A DNA stretch of 64,000 bases from Flavobacterium ranwuense (GTDB lineage Bacteria; Bacteroidota; Bacteroidia; Flavobacteriales; Flavobacteriaceae). The position numbers were made by a program, and so were the translations under genes. Below the pieces are notes generated by a model that saw only the letters and a list, made by a program, of their open reading frames with translations, ran no database searches and was not told where the DNA came from. This document shows, piece by piece, positions 43,840 to 53,016 of this stretch; position 1 is the first letter of the stretch; every line of letters begins with the position of its first letter. Location of the stretch: assembly GCF_004349315.1 (NCBI RefSeq), contig NZ_SMLH01000010.1, positions 96,373 to 160,372 of the forward strand, given 5' to 3'.

Positions 43840-44391
43840 TTACAATGAATATCCGTTTTCAGGAACTTTACCTTCTACTCCTATGAAATGTTTCTTCAAA
43901 ATAGCCATGTCATTTTCGATATTTCCAGTAGGTAAAACTGGATTTCCTAAATTCACTTCTTTTTTACCAAAATCAAATGCAACAGGAATTATAGGAACAT
44001 TTGCTTTCAAGGCAATATAATAAAATCCCGTTTTTAGTTCGTCCACTTTTTTACGGGTTCCTTCAGGAGCAACGGCCAGACGAAAAACTTCTTTTCTTTG
44101 AAAAATAGCCGCAATAGAATCGACTTTGTTCAAACCTCCTGAGCGATCCAATGGTTCTCCTCCCATATATCTGAAATAAAATCCAAAAGGAAAACGAAAC
44201 AATTCTTTTTTACCTACCCAGTTCATTTCTAATCCTGTAATTCCTCTGGTAAAAATCCCCAAATAAAAATCATGGTTGCTCGTATGCGGCATCACCATCA
44301 TGACACATTTTTTGATATTCGCATCAATAGCCCCAACTATTTTCCAGCCCATGAGCCTGAAAAATATCCATTTGTAAAATTGTTTCTTCAT
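43840..44391 (-). CDS. 1-Acyl-glycerol-3-phosphate acyltransferase-like protein
   Basis: The 183-residue PlsC-superfamily protein has the catalytic HTSNHDF (family pattern H-x4-D) at about 36, the glycerophosphate-binding GGEPLDRSGG and the conserved APEGTRKK. It would acylate lysophospholipid or a related lipid at the inner membrane. It is shorter than typical PlsC (about 240), a form often seen in Bacteroidota. Single gene, divergent from the spermidine synthase-like gene. Confidence 0.87.
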   Translation of the reverse strand: MKKQFYKWIFFRLMGWKIVGAIDANIKKCVMMVMPHTSNHDFYLGIFTRGITGLEMNWVGKKELFRFPFGFYFRYMGGEPLDRSGGLNKVDSIAAIFQRKEVFRLAVAPEGTRKKVDELKTGFYYIALKANVPIIPVAFDFGKKEVNLGNPVLPTGNIENDMAILKKHFIGVEGKVPENGYSL

Positions 44392-44452
44392 TCTTTATTA
44401 TTTAGTACAAAATAAATAATTTATATCTTATTTTTGAGTAAAACTGCCACCA

Positions 44453-45118
44453 ATGATTAAAAAAATATTCAGTTATCTAGTTCCAATAAAAATTTATGAG
44501 ACAAAATCTTCGTTGAGTAAATCGATTGAGGTGACTTGGGCAAATGGGGAATTGGTTTTAGATTCTGAAAATGCAAATTATTCGTATGGCAGTTTGCAAC
44601 GCATTTTAAGATTAGGATTAAAAAATATTGGTTATGAAAAAATAGTTCCCATGAATCATATTTTAGTTTTGGGAGTTGCCGGCGGAAGCGTTATAAAAAC
44701 ATTGGTGGATGAAATAAAATACAAAGGAAAAATCACTGGAGTAGAAATTGACCCCGAAATAATAAAAATAGCCAACACCTATTTTAAATTGGATGAAGTG
44801 AAAAATCTTGAAATTGTAATTGATGATGCCTTTGAATTTGTTTTGAAAACTAAAACCAAATACGATTTAATTATTATTGATATTTTTCAAGACACAACAA
44901 TGCCCAATTTTCTATTTGAAACTTTTTTTATCAATAGAATTTGCTCACTTTTAAAAAATCGTGGTTTTATTCTTTTTAATACAATGTTATTAAATGAAAG
45001 CCAAAATCTGAGGAATAAAAAATACGTCTCTGAGTTTTACGAAAATCAATTTAAAATTAAAACTATTCCTAGACTTGAAGTCCATAATGAATTGATTATC
45101 ATTGAAAAACTGACATAA
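44453..45118 (+). CDS. Spermidine synthase-like methyltransferase-fold protein
   Basis: The 221-residue Rossmann-fold protein has the SAM/decarboxy-SAM-binding segment ILVLGVAGGSVIKTL (about 65-80), the acidic ribose-binding GVEIDPEIIKIA and the YDLIIIDIF segment, all in the arrangement of spermidine synthases. The N-terminal domain of full synthases is shortened, and the two catalytic aspartates are not clearly conserved, so polyamine synthesis is unproven; a methyltransferase is the alternative. Separated from the next gene (AraC type) by 59 bp on the same strand. Confidence 0.72.
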   Translation: MIKKIFSYLVPIKIYETKSSLSKSIEVTWANGELVLDSENANYSYGSLQRILRLGLKNIGYEKIVPMNHILVLGVAGGSVIKTLVDEIKYKGKITGVEIDPEIIKIANTYFKLDEVKNLEIVIDDAFEFVLKTKTKYDLIIIDIFQDTTMPNFLFETFFINRICSLLKNRGFILFNTMLLNESQNLRNKKYVSEFYENQFKIKTIPRLEVHNELIIIEKLT

Positions 45119-45177
45119 AACAGACAATCATATTATGTAATGAATTTTTAATATTCAAAAGCTTAAAACCAATTCAA

Positions 45178-46065
45178 ATGTCCATTAATCATATCCAACT
45201 GAACATTCAGAAAGCATCTAAGGAAAATGCCCCAATTTCCATTTCTTCTATCGAGTTTGAAAACAATGACTGGCAATTGCATTCTAATTATTTTGCAATT
45301 TTGTGGATTCACAAGGGTACGGGCATAATGGAAACTGATTTTACAAAAACAAAATACTCTGAAAATCAAATTTTTACTTTCAATACTTATCAGGTGTTTG
45401 TGTTGCATCCAAAAGTAAAAACATCCGCTTCACTCTTATTATTTCATGCTAATTTCTTTTGCATTGAGACCTACCATCATCAAGTGGGCTGCAATGGTGT
45501 ATTATTCAATAACATATACGATACCTCAAAAATTAGTATTCCTGAAATGGATAAAACAGAATTGGCAACCATTTTCAATAACATAAAAAATGAAATTAAA
45601 GATGAAGAATTGGCTTCAAACGAGTTGGTTTTTTCTTATTTAAAAATATTTCTCATTAAACTCACACGTTTAAAATCAGAAAATGAAGCGCTACAAAGAA
45701 CTAAAGCTATTGCACTTCCAGATTATTTGATGGAATTAACGATACTGATTAATGAGTATTTTAAAAGCGAACATCAACCCTCTTTTTATGCTGATAAATT
45801 AAATCTTACTGTAAAAACACTAAGTAACGTCACTAAACAACATTATCAAAAAACGATTTCCGGCTTAATTCATGAAAAACTAATTTTGAAAGCCAAATGG
45901 GAATTGTTGCACACCAACACACCAATAAAAACCCTTGCTAACCATTTGGGTTTTAAAGACGAATATTACTTCAGCCGTTTTTTTAAAAAACATATTGGAC
46001 TTTCGCCTAAACACTTCCGTGAAGAGGAATGGAATATCCGAAAAGGTTTTTTGTCCATTCCTTAA
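45178..46065 (+). CDS. AraC-family regulator next to a DUF417 gene
   Basis: The 295-residue protein has an N-terminal cupin-like domain (YFAILWIHKGTGIMETDFTK) and a C-terminal double helix-turn-helix (about 195-285): SFYADKLNLTVKTLSNVTKQ and PIKTLANHLGFKDEYYFSRF followed by FKKHIGLSPKHFR. In E. coli, the AraC-type RclR controls rclABC, and RclC belongs to the DUF417 family, so an analogous oxidant or chlorine response is a reasonable inference. A direct repeat spaced 21 bp overlaps its stop codon and the promoter of the next gene. Confidence 0.87.
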   Translation: MSINHIQLNIQKASKENAPISISSIEFENNDWQLHSNYFAILWIHKGTGIMETDFTKTKYSENQIFTFNTYQVFVLHPKVKTSASLLLFHANFFCIETYHHQVGCNGVLFNNIYDTSKISIPEMDKTELATIFNNIKNEIKDEELASNELVFSYLKIFLIKLTRLKSENEALQRTKAIALPDYLMELTILINEYFKSEHQPSFYADKLNLTVKTLSNVTKQHYQKTISGLIHEKLILKAKWELLHTNTPIKTLANHLGFKDEYYFSRFFKKHIGLSPKHFREEEWNIRKGFLSIP

Positions 46066-46109
46066 GGAAATCTGTCTATTTTTTTAGTGGTTTATTTGAA
46101 TGAAATTTG
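46052..46109 (+). promoter_or_regulatory. AraC-type operator and promoter of the DUF417 gene
   Basis: TGTCCATT (46052-46059) and TGTCTATT (46073-46080) are direct half-sites 21 bp apart, the first within the AraC gene. A weak -7 element GAAATTTG (46102-46109) lies 21 bp further, 23 bp before the ATG. Confidence 0.6.
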
Positions 46110-46132
46110 CACCATAAAATAAATTAAAAAAT

Positions 46133-46720
46133 ATGACCCGATTATTTAATTATGCTGCAAAATTGCAAGAAACAGGAATCCATATCAGCCGATTGGCTTT
46201 AATTATTGTATTGGTTTGGATTGGCGGACTAAAAGCTTTTCGATACGAAGCCAGCGGAATAGTACCTTTTGTAGCGAATAGTCCGTTTATGAATTTCTTT
46301 TATACCAATGAAACTCCCGATTATAAAACCCACATGAACAAAGAAGGTGAATACAATCCCGAAAACATCCACTGGCATGAAGCCAATAATACTTATGGGT
46401 TTTCATATGGTTTAGGAGCTGTAATTGTTGGAATTGGGATTTTAATTGCCCTTTATCCAGTTTCACCAAAATTATCTGCAATTGGAAGTTTTCTAGCCTT
46501 CGGAATGTCGTTTGTGACCCTTTCCTTTTTAATTACTACTCCCGAAACCTGGGTTCCAAATTTAGGCGATAGTGAATACGGATTTCCTTATCTAAGTGGA
46601 GCTGGTCGTTTAGTTATAAAAGATACAGTAATGATGGGAGCTGCTTTAGTAACGATGAGCCAGGCGGCCAAAAAATATCTGGAAACAAAAAAAATAAATA
46701 ATTCTCGGTTAATTTTATAA
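46133..46720 (+). CDS. DUF417 (YkgB/RclC-like) membrane protein
   Basis: The 195-residue inner-membrane protein has about four hydrophobic segments: [17 protein letters not shown], the [20 protein letters not shown] region, [19 protein letters not shown] and [12 protein letters not shown]. The motifs [15 protein letters not shown] and [13 protein letters not shown] are those of the DUF417 family, to which E. coli RclC belongs. RclC contributes to survival of reactive chlorine; whether this one does is inference, supported by the preceding AraC regulator. It overlaps the end of kdsB by 6 bp tail to tail. Confidence 0.87.
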   Translation: MTRLFNYAAKLQETGIHISRLALIIVLVWIGGLKAFRYEASGIVPFVANSPFMNFFYTNETPDYKTHMNKEGEYNPENIHWHEANNTYGFSYGLGAVIVGIGILIALYPVSPKLSAIGSFLAFGMSFVTLSFLITTPETWVPNLGDSEYGFPYLSGAGRLVIKDTVMMGAALVTMSQAAKKYLETKKINNSRLIL

Positions 46721-47440
46721 CATGCTCCTTGCTTTTTCTAAATCTTCCGGAGTATCAATTCCGATTCCGACATGTGCGGTTTCAATCATTTTGATGCGCT
46801 TTCCAAATTCCAGATAACGCAATTGTTCCAATTTTTCGGATGCTTCCAAAGATTTCATCGGTAAACTATAAAAGTCTAATAACGCTTGTTTTCTAAAAGC
46901 ATAAATCCCGATGTGTTGCATGTACCGAACGCCCACAGTTGTATCTCTTGGATATGGAATTACTGAACGCGAAAAGTATAATGCAAATCCGTTTTGATCT
47001 ACCACTACTTTTACATTATTAGGATTATTGATGTCGGCTTCATTAGTGATTTCGCGCATCAACGAAGCTAAATCCACTTTTTTATCCAAATCATTTCTAA
47101 AAACTTCAATGACTTTTGTTAAAGGTTCCGCATCAATAAATGGTTCGTCTCCTTGTACATTGATTACAATATCAACATCCAGATTTTCGACTGCTTCCGC
47201 AATTCGATCACTCCCCGATTCGTGCTCTTTGATGCTTCGAATAGCTTTTCCACCGTGAGAAACGATTTCTTCATAAATTAAATTCGAATCCGTTACCACA
47301 AAAACATCATCAAACAATTGCGTATTTATGGCCGCTTCATAGGTTCTTAAAATCACCGTTTTGCCTCCCAAATCCTGCATCAGTTTGGCAGGGAATCGTG
47401 TGGAAGCGTAACGGGCGGGAATGACTGCTATTATTTTCAT
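46715..47440 (-). CDS. kdsB: 3-Deoxy-manno-octulosonate cytidylyltransferase
   Basis: This activates KDO as CMP-KDO for lipopolysaccharide core synthesis. The 241-residue protein starts with the nucleotide-binding [20 protein letters not shown], has the [20 protein letters not shown] segment with the metal-binding aspartate in QGDEPFI and ends [13 protein letters not shown]. All motifs are intact. It confirms a Gram-negative organism with KDO-containing LPS. Convergent with the DUF417 gene (6-bp overlap). Confidence 0.95.
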   Translation of the reverse strand: MKIIAVIPARYASTRFPAKLMQDLGGKTVILRTYEAAINTQLFDDVFVVTDSNLIYEEIVSHGGKAIRSIKEHESGSDRIAEAVENLDVDIVINVQGDEPFIDAEPLTKVIEVFRNDLDKKVDLASLMREITNEADINNPNNVKVVVDQNGFALYFSRSVIPYPRDTTVGVRYMQHIGIYAFRKQALLDFYSLPMKSLEASEKLEQLRYLEFGKRIKMIETAHVGIGIDTPEDLEKARSML

Positions 47441-47513
47441 TTTTATATGGAATTGCTAAAGCGCTAAGTTAATATGTTTTTAGGATTTACAAAATTGTTC
47501 TCAATCCTTAAGT

Positions 47514-48194
47514 TTACTTTGTGATATTCCAAAAACTAATCTTTCTTCTAATTGTAAAACCTAATTTCTCGTATAATTGTATTGCTCCTATATTATCTTC
47601 AATCACATGCAAGTAAGGCGTTTTATTTTGATTAAAAATTTCATTTACAGTATGGACGACTAATTGTTTCGCATATCCTTTTCCGGTATGATTGGGATGT
47701 GTAACTACTGCACTTACTTCAACAAAGTGATTCATTTGCATGCGTTCACCAGTCACGGCAACAAGTTCTCCATTTTTGAAAATACCGTAATAATTGCCTA
47801 ATAAAGCAGTTTTCTTTTTAAAATATCCCGGTTGCACCAAGTTCACCAACTCATATAAAGCATCAATATGTTCGTCAGTCAGTTTTATGATTTGGTCATT
47901 AATTAAAATATCGATTGGATTATAAACAATCATTTGAAGGCAAACAACTTCTTTATTTAACTTCAATAGATTTGAAAGTTCCGGTTTTTCTCCAACAATA
48001 AAAAAATTGTCAACTTTAGCAGAATATTCATCGATAGACTTTGCAATGGCAGTTCCTTTTTCAAAACCACCAAACGGACAATAATCCGGATGATAGAATT
48101 TTATATTGCCATAATCTACCGCAAAACTTTGATGCGTTTCTAATAATGAAAACCAAACAGGGTTATCTAATTTTTTTTCGTCTTGTGTTTTCAC
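47514..48194 (-). CDS. GNAT N-acetyltransferase
   Basis: The 226-residue protein has a GNAT domain in the C-terminal half: VEVSAVVTHPNHTGKGYAKQ (acetyl-CoA loop) and YLHVIEDNIGAIQLYEKLGF. The N-terminal half (1-120) resembles the FR47-like/two-domain type. Substrate unknown; no linked gene explains it. Spaced 73 bp from kdsB on the same strand. Confidence 0.82.
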   Translation of the reverse strand: MKTQDEKKLDNPVWFSLLETHQSFAVDYGNIKFYHPDYCPFGGFEKGTAIAKSIDEYSAKVDNFFIVGEKPELSNLLKLNKEVVCLQMIVYNPIDILINDQIIKLTDEHIDALYELVNLVQPGYFKKKTALLGNYYGIFKNGELVAVTGERMQMNHFVEVSAVVTHPNHTGKGYAKQLVVHTVNEIFNQNKTPYLHVIEDNIGAIQLYEKLGFTIRRKISFWNITK

Positions 48195-48259
48195 AATAAT
48201 TGGTTTTGAAGGGTTTGTTTTATATTGACAGTAATCATTCTTTATAGAAAGAAAAGATA

Positions 48260-48910
48260 TTAGACAACATACTCTACTCTTAAAGTTTTAATTACATCTT
48301 CAGTAGAATGTATTTCAGCATATTCATTCATTGGCCCAATCTCAAATTTTACTGGTTCATCCGTCTTAGTATATACTATAATTCTATGTTCTTTTTGATA
48401 ACTTAATGTATGTGATTTGTCAAAAAGAGTCAAATCATGATTGTTTTTATTGTAATTATTATACTTCACAAGGTTATGTGAATATGAAAATCCTATATCA
48501 TCTAACTTTTCCAAAATCGAGCAAATGAATTTTTCAACATCTTTTATTATAATACAATGCGTTCCAAAAAGTAACATCCTTTTATCAATTCTATGAATTG
48601 CTTTTCGTTGAAGTAATTTATCTGAAAGAGCATATGTGGAGTAAATATTTCCTATATGATCTTTAAAGTTTTTTCGAACTTGTAAACTTTTAGAATTTAA
48701 CGTTATTGGATTACTTGGGATTTTTAAAGTCAATTTGGCATCTTTTATATTTCTAATTTCAAATGCTCCTTCGAATTTATCACCAATACCGGGTTTGTCA
48801 AATTCTTGAAAAAGTTTAATTGTATTCATATAAATTTCACCTTTATTGAAAAGGTTCTCTATGTTTTGTTGACTTCCGAATTTTAAAAGGAATTTTACAC
48901 TAATTGTCAT
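48260..48910 (-). CDS. Uncharacterised protein, probably accessory
   Basis: The 216-residue protein was not recognised. It has an N-terminal segment with KFLLKFGSQQNIENLFNKGE then IYMNTIKLFQEF, and IGDKFEGAFEIRN about residue 45, followed by a mixed alpha/beta region and YQKEHRIIVYTKTDEP near the C-terminus. No signal peptide or membrane helix. Composition is very Asn/Lys/Ile-rich, as expected for an AT-rich accessory gene, and no neighbour suggests its role. Proteins with this opening (a gate-like FGS...GEIYMN segment) recur, from memory, as hypothetical proteins with scattered distribution. No function is proposed. Confidence 0.65.
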   Translation of the reverse strand: MTISVKFLLKFGSQQNIENLFNKGEIYMNTIKLFQEFDKPGIGDKFEGAFEIRNIKDAKLTLKIPSNPITLNSKSLQVRKNFKDHIGNIYSTYALSDKLLQRKAIHRIDKRMLLFGTHCIIIKDVEKFICSILEKLDDIGFSYSHNLVKYNNYNKNNHDLTLFDKSHTLSYQKEHRIIVYTKTDEPVKFEIGPMNEYAEIHSTEDVIKTLRVEYVV

Positions 48911-49092
48911 GTTTACAGAAATATTGATTTATAGCATAGCCTAACTCTTATAAATACAACTTCCAAAATAACTATCTCAAATTTCATTATTTTATTTATT
49001 CTGATCCAACAATATACAAGTCAATGTAAATTTTGTGTTTGTTAATTACGCTTAAAATCCCTAAAATATAAGATTTATTTTACAAAATAATC

Positions 49093-49923
49093 CTACATAA
49101 TCTTCACCGAAGTCATGCTCAATGAACCCGCCAATAATTTATCATTAAACAAACTCAGTTCTTCGGATTTTCCTTTTAATCCCAACGTATAAATCAAAGG
49201 CAAATAATGTTCCGGTGTAGGAATCGCTAATTGAAACGCTTTGCTCTGTTTTTCAAAATCAATCAATGGTTGAAAATTCCCGTCCAGTAAATAATTGTTT
49301 ACCGTTTCCCTTGCTTCAATCGCCCAATCATAACCGTAGTTGTCTTTATCGAAATTGTGATAATCGACCAACCTTAAATTATGCACAATATTTCCGCTGC
49401 CTACAATCAAGATTCCTTTGGTACGCAACGCACTTAATTTTTGAGCCAATTCAAAATGGTATTGCCCAGATTTGGTGTAATCAATACTCAACTGAATTAC
49501 AGGAACATTCGCCTCGGGATATAAATGCTTGATTACACTCCAAGCACCGTGATCCAAACCCCAATGTTCGTCCAGCTCTACTTCTACCGGAGTCAACAAT
49601 TGTTTTGTTTCTATCGCTAACTCAGGACTTCCTTTTGCAGGATACTCCACATCAAACAACGCTTGAGGGAAACCGCCAAAGTCGTGAATCGTTCGTGGTA
49701 TTTCCATTGCAGTAACTTTGGTTCCTTTGGTAAACCAATGCGCCGAAATACATAAAATAGCATTTGGTTGTGGTAACGTTTTAGCCAAGTTTCGAAAACC
49801 CTTCACAAACTGATTTTCTTCAATCGCGTTCATCGGGCTTCCGTGTCCTAGAAACAACACCGGCATTTTTTCGGTATTCGAAAAAGAACCTGATATTTTA
49901 TGTAAATCGTTTAGTGTATTCAT
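49093..49923 (-). CDS. ygiD: Extradiol ring-cleavage dioxygenase, DODA/YgiD-like
   Basis: The 276-residue protein of the 4,5-DOPA extradiol dioxygenase family has the metal ligands His in FLGHGSPMNAI, SAHWFTKG and LDHGAWSVIKHLYP. Members open catechol rings with Fe(II) or, in YgiD, Zn. The true substrate is unknown; DOPA is the reference substrate. It stands alone, with a dyad repeat upstream of its start (49939-49996) and the RecD-like helicase beyond it. Confidence 0.88.
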   Translation of the reverse strand: MNTLNDLHKISGSFSNTEKMPVLFLGHGSPMNAIEENQFVKGFRNLAKTLPQPNAILCISAHWFTKGTKVTAMEIPRTIHDFGGFPQALFDVEYPAKGSPELAIETKQLLTPVEVELDEHWGLDHGAWSVIKHLYPEANVPVIQLSIDYTKSGQYHFELAQKLSALRTKGILIVGSGNIVHNLRLVDYHNFDKDNYGYDWAIEARETVNNYLLDGNFQPLIDFEKQSKAFQLAIPTPEHYLPLIYTLGLKGKSEELSLFNDKLLAGSLSMTSVKIM

Positions 49924-49938
49924 AATAAATATTTTTTT

Positions 49939-49996
49939 ACCATTAAGAAATTAAGAGTATTTAGGTTTTTCTTAATAAACTTAATTTCTTAATGGT
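49939..49996. repeat. Inverted-repeat element, copy 1
   Basis: ACCATTAAGAAATTAAG (49939-49955) and CTTAATTTCTTAATGGT (49980-49996) are perfect 17-bp arms with a 24-bp spacer. A related element is at 54732-54794. It lies between the YgiD-like and RecD-like genes. Confidence 0.75.
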
Positions 49997-50011
49997 TTAA
50001 ATTTTAAAAAA

Positions 50012-51433
50012 TTATTCCACAAAATTTTCATCCTTAAAACCTATCAAATATAATTTATTTTTTGCTCTAGTCATTGCAGTGTATAACCAGCGAATGTAAT
50101 CTCTATTAATTCCATCCGGCAAATACGGTTGTTCTATAAAAACGGTATTCCATTGACCGCCTTGGGACTTATGACAGGTTATCGCATACGAAAATTTAAC
50201 TTGTAGTCCATTAAAATATTCGTTGGCTTTTACTTTCTGGAACTGTTTATACTTGGTTTCACCTTCATAATCTTTCAACACTTCCTGATACAATCTATTG
50301 GATTCTTCGTATGTCAAAGATGGTGATTCACTTTTTATGGTATCCATTAATAGAACCGTTTCAAACGGAATCTGATTGGGGTAATCAATCATTCGGATTT
50401 TCACTTTGGCAAACTTAAAGCCGTATAATTCTTTGATATTGAAAATTTCTAATATTTCGATAATATCACCATTGGCAATAAAACCCGCTTCATCAGAATC
50501 TTTCAACCAAAAATAATTGTTCTTCACCACCATCAAAAAGTCGCCTGTGGAAAGTTCGCTTTCTTTATCCAGGATTTTGGTTCTGATTTGCTCATTATAT
50601 TGATTCGCCCTTTTATTGGAACGAACAATAAAAGCGGTGTCTTCGATACTGTAATTACTGTAGGCGGAATTGATGGCATCCTGAATATCGTAGCCATCGG
50701 TCAAGCGAACAATATCTTTGAATTTCTTGACATCAAATTTGAATTCATCGATAAAGGAATCCTTCAATAATTCCCGAAGTTCCGTGGCATTATGCAAAAT
50801 CCCTGAATTTTCTTCCTGACGCATGACTTCGTCTAACTCAATATGTTCTACTTCTTTATCATAATTCATTCCCAAAGTACGAATGTCCAAAGCGGGACTG
50901 ATATCCAAATTAACCGGAGGCAACTGAGCCGTATCTCCCAGTAAAATCATTTTACAATTGGTTCCCGAATACACATACGAAATCAAATCATCTAATAAGG
51001 ACCCGTTTTCATATAACTTAGAATCGGAATTGGTATCCGAAATCATCGACGCTTCATCGACGATAAAAATCGTGTTCTTATGTTTATTTTGTTGCAACGT
51101 AAACGAAACGCCACCACCGGAAGATTTCTTGGGAAAGTATATTTTTTTATGAATCGTAAAAGCCGGTTTATTCGAATAATTGGCAATTACTTTTGCCGCA
51201 CGACCTGTTGGCGCCAGCAAAACATATTTTTTATTGATGTCCAATAAACTGTTTACAATCGTAGAAATTACAGTTGTTTTTCCCGTTCCAGCATAACCTT
51301 TCAAGACGAAGATGGTTTTATTATCGGTTTCGGTTAAAAATATCGCTATTTTTTGAAAAAAAATATCCTGTTTATACGTGGGTTGAAAAGGGAACTTTTT
51401 TTGTAAAAGACTATAAAACAGGGAGGAATTCAT
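50012..51433 (-). CDS. RecD-like/Dda-like superfamily 1B DNA helicase
   Basis: The 473-residue 5'-3' helicase-type ATPase has Walker A GYAGTGKTT (about 45-53), motif Ia region LAPTGRAAKV, Walker B FIVDEASMI, motif III LLGDTAQLPPV, and the C-terminal UvrD_C_2/RecD motif YAITCHKSQGGQWNTVFIEQ plus YTAMTRAKNKLYLIG. It has the helicase core only, without the N-terminal domain of RecD2, so it is not a RecBCD subunit on this evidence. A role in replication-fork or repair processing is inferred. Confidence 0.87.
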   Translation of the reverse strand: MNSSLFYSLLQKKFPFQPTYKQDIFFQKIAIFLTETDNKTIFVLKGYAGTGKTTVISTIVNSLLDINKKYVLLAPTGRAAKVIANYSNKPAFTIHKKIYFPKKSSGGGVSFTLQQNKHKNTIFIVDEASMISDTNSDSKLYENGSLLDDLISYVYSGTNCKMILLGDTAQLPPVNLDISPALDIRTLGMNYDKEVEHIELDEVMRQEENSGILHNATELRELLKDSFIDEFKFDVKKFKDIVRLTDGYDIQDAINSAYSNYSIEDTAFIVRSNKRANQYNEQIRTKILDKESELSTGDFLMVVKNNYFWLKDSDEAGFIANGDIIEILEIFNIKELYGFKFAKVKIRMIDYPNQIPFETVLLMDTIKSESPSLTYEESNRLYQEVLKDYEGETKYKQFQKVKANEYFNGLQVKFSYAITCHKSQGGQWNTVFIEQPYLPDGINRDYIRWLYTAMTRAKNKLYLIGFKDENFVE

Positions 51434-51546
51434 GTGGAGTTGCTTGCTATAAAATGAACATCAAATATAAGTATTAACTATCAATTACTATTAATAGTTA
51501 TTATTATAATTTGTAAGTTTGCGTTGTTGAAAAAATCATTAGTATT

Positions 51547-52353
51547 ATGAACATAACCGAAAAAAAATATAAAAAACTCTCCATTCAAGTTTCCTTGACA
51601 GGACTTTCTTTTTGTTGTTTTGATACGCTAAATAATACGGTAACTTCATTTAACGAAGTGCATTTTGATACCTTTCATAAAGCCACAAAAATTGAAGATT
51701 TGTTTGCAGATGCTTTCAGGGATCATCCGGAATTAAAGGATTCCTATGATGAAATTCTGGTGATTCACAACAACAACCTTTCTGCTTTTGTTCCGGAACC
51801 GTTATTTGATGAGAATTTTTTAGGGAGTTATCTGCAATACAATACCAAGGTTTTTGAAACTGATTTTTTTGCTTTTGATGAAATTCCAAATTATCAAATG
51901 AATGCGGTGTATATTCCGTATGTGAATATCAATAATTTTTTCATTGATCAATTTGGTGCTTTCGATTACAAACATGCCAACAGTATTTTGGTTTCCAAAT
52001 TATTGGTTGCTTCCAAAAATAAGGATGTGAAAAAGATGTTTGTACATATTAATTCTGGTCATTTTGAAATCATTGTGGTTCAGAACCAAAAATTACTGCT
52101 TTTCAATTCATTCGATTACAATACGCCCGAAGATTTCTTGTATTACATCTTATTCACGGCCGAACAATTGAATTTAAATCCCGAAAACTTCCCATTGGAA
52201 CTAATCGGAAATATTGATACCGAAAGTGATTATTTCAAAATCGCTTACAAATACATTCGCAACGTTTCCCTGATTGATGTGGAAGATTTGCGATGGAACA
52301 ATTATTTTTCTGAGGCCGAAAACAGAAATCATTTTATACTTTTCAACTCATGA
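51547..52353 (+). CDS. DUF3822 protein
   Basis: The 268-residue protein of a Bacteroidota-specific family (DUF3822) has a predicted actin/hexokinase-like fold: LSIQVSLTGLSFCCFDT at the start, then YDEILVIHNNNLSAFVPEPL and MFVHINSGHFEIIVVQNQKL. Function unknown. Its stop overlaps the rsmD start by 4 bases (ATGA), so the two are translationally coupled, a pairing that is frequent in the phylum and suggests a link to ribosome maturation. Confidence 0.85.
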   Translation: MNITEKKYKKLSIQVSLTGLSFCCFDTLNNTVTSFNEVHFDTFHKATKIEDLFADAFRDHPELKDSYDEILVIHNNNLSAFVPEPLFDENFLGSYLQYNTKVFETDFFAFDEIPNYQMNAVYIPYVNINNFFIDQFGAFDYKHANSILVSKLLVASKNKDVKKMFVHINSGHFEIIVVQNQKLLLFNSFDYNTPEDFLYYILFTAEQLNLNPENFPLELIGNIDTESDYFKIAYKYIRNVSLIDVEDLRWNNYFSEAENRNHFILFNS

Positions 52354-52949
52354 GAATCATTTCAGGAAAATACAAAGGAAGACGCATTTTTCCACCAAAA
52401 GGTTTACCCGTTCGTCCCACTACCGATATGTCTAAAGAAGCATTATTCAATGTTTTGAACAACCATTTCAGTTTTGAAGGACTTAAAATATTAGATTTAT
52501 TCGCAGGAACCGGAAATATCAGTTACGAATTTGCCTCAAGAGGAAGCACTCCGATTACTTCTGTTGATGGTGATTTTGGTTGCGTAAAATTCATCAAACA
52601 AGTTGCAACTGAATATGATTTTAATATTGCGGCAACTAAAAGTGATGTTTTCACCTATTTAGAAAGATGTAAAACCTCGTACGATATCATTTTTGCAGAT
52701 CCTCCTTATGCATTGGATCAAAAAACTTTTGAAAAAATTATCTTGTTAGTTTTCGAAAAAGAATTGCTCAATGAAGATGGAATGATGGTAATCGAGCATT
52801 CGAAATATACTAAACTGGATCACATGATTCACTTTTCATTCCAGAAAAGTTATGGAGGTTCTATTTTTAGTTTCTTCGAAATAGTTTCTGGTGATAAAGA
52901 GGAAGATTCTGAAAATGAATCAGACCAAAACGATGGCGAAGAAGAATAA
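52350..52949 (+). CDS. rsmD: 16S rRNA (guanine-966 N2)-methyltransferase
   Basis: This methylates G966 of 16S rRNA with SAM. The 199-residue protein starts MRIISGKYKGRRIFPPKGLP, with RPTTDMSKEALFNVL, the SAM-binding LDLFAGTGNISYEFASRG and the catalytic ADPPYALDQ. An acidic C-terminal tail (SGDKEEDSENESDQNDGEEE) is extra to the usual enzyme. It is coupled to DUF3822 by a 4-base overlap and closed by the large palindromic terminator. Confidence 0.95.
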   Translation: MRIISGKYKGRRIFPPKGLPVRPTTDMSKEALFNVLNNHFSFEGLKILDLFAGTGNISYEFASRGSTPITSVDGDFGCVKFIKQVATEYDFNIAATKSDVFTYLERCKTSYDIIFADPPYALDQKTFEKIILLVFEKELLNEDGMMVIEHSKYTKLDHMIHFSFQKSYGGSIFSFFEIVSGDKEEDSENESDQNDGEEE

Positions 52950-52958
52950 TCTCGATAG

Positions 52959-53010
52959 TATATAAAACAGAAAAGCTCTTGTAATTACAAGAGCTTTTCT
53001 GTTTTATATA
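52959..53010. terminator. 52-bp perfect palindrome, bidirectional terminator
   Basis: Two 26-base arms meet at 52984/52985 with no spacer: ...AAAAGCTCTTGTAA then TTACAAGAGCTTTT.... It separates rsmD (ends 52949) from the convergent gene ending at 53017. The inner part is a normal terminator, and the outer arms extend it much further than needed. Confidence 0.85.
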
Positions 53011-53016
53011 AAGTAA

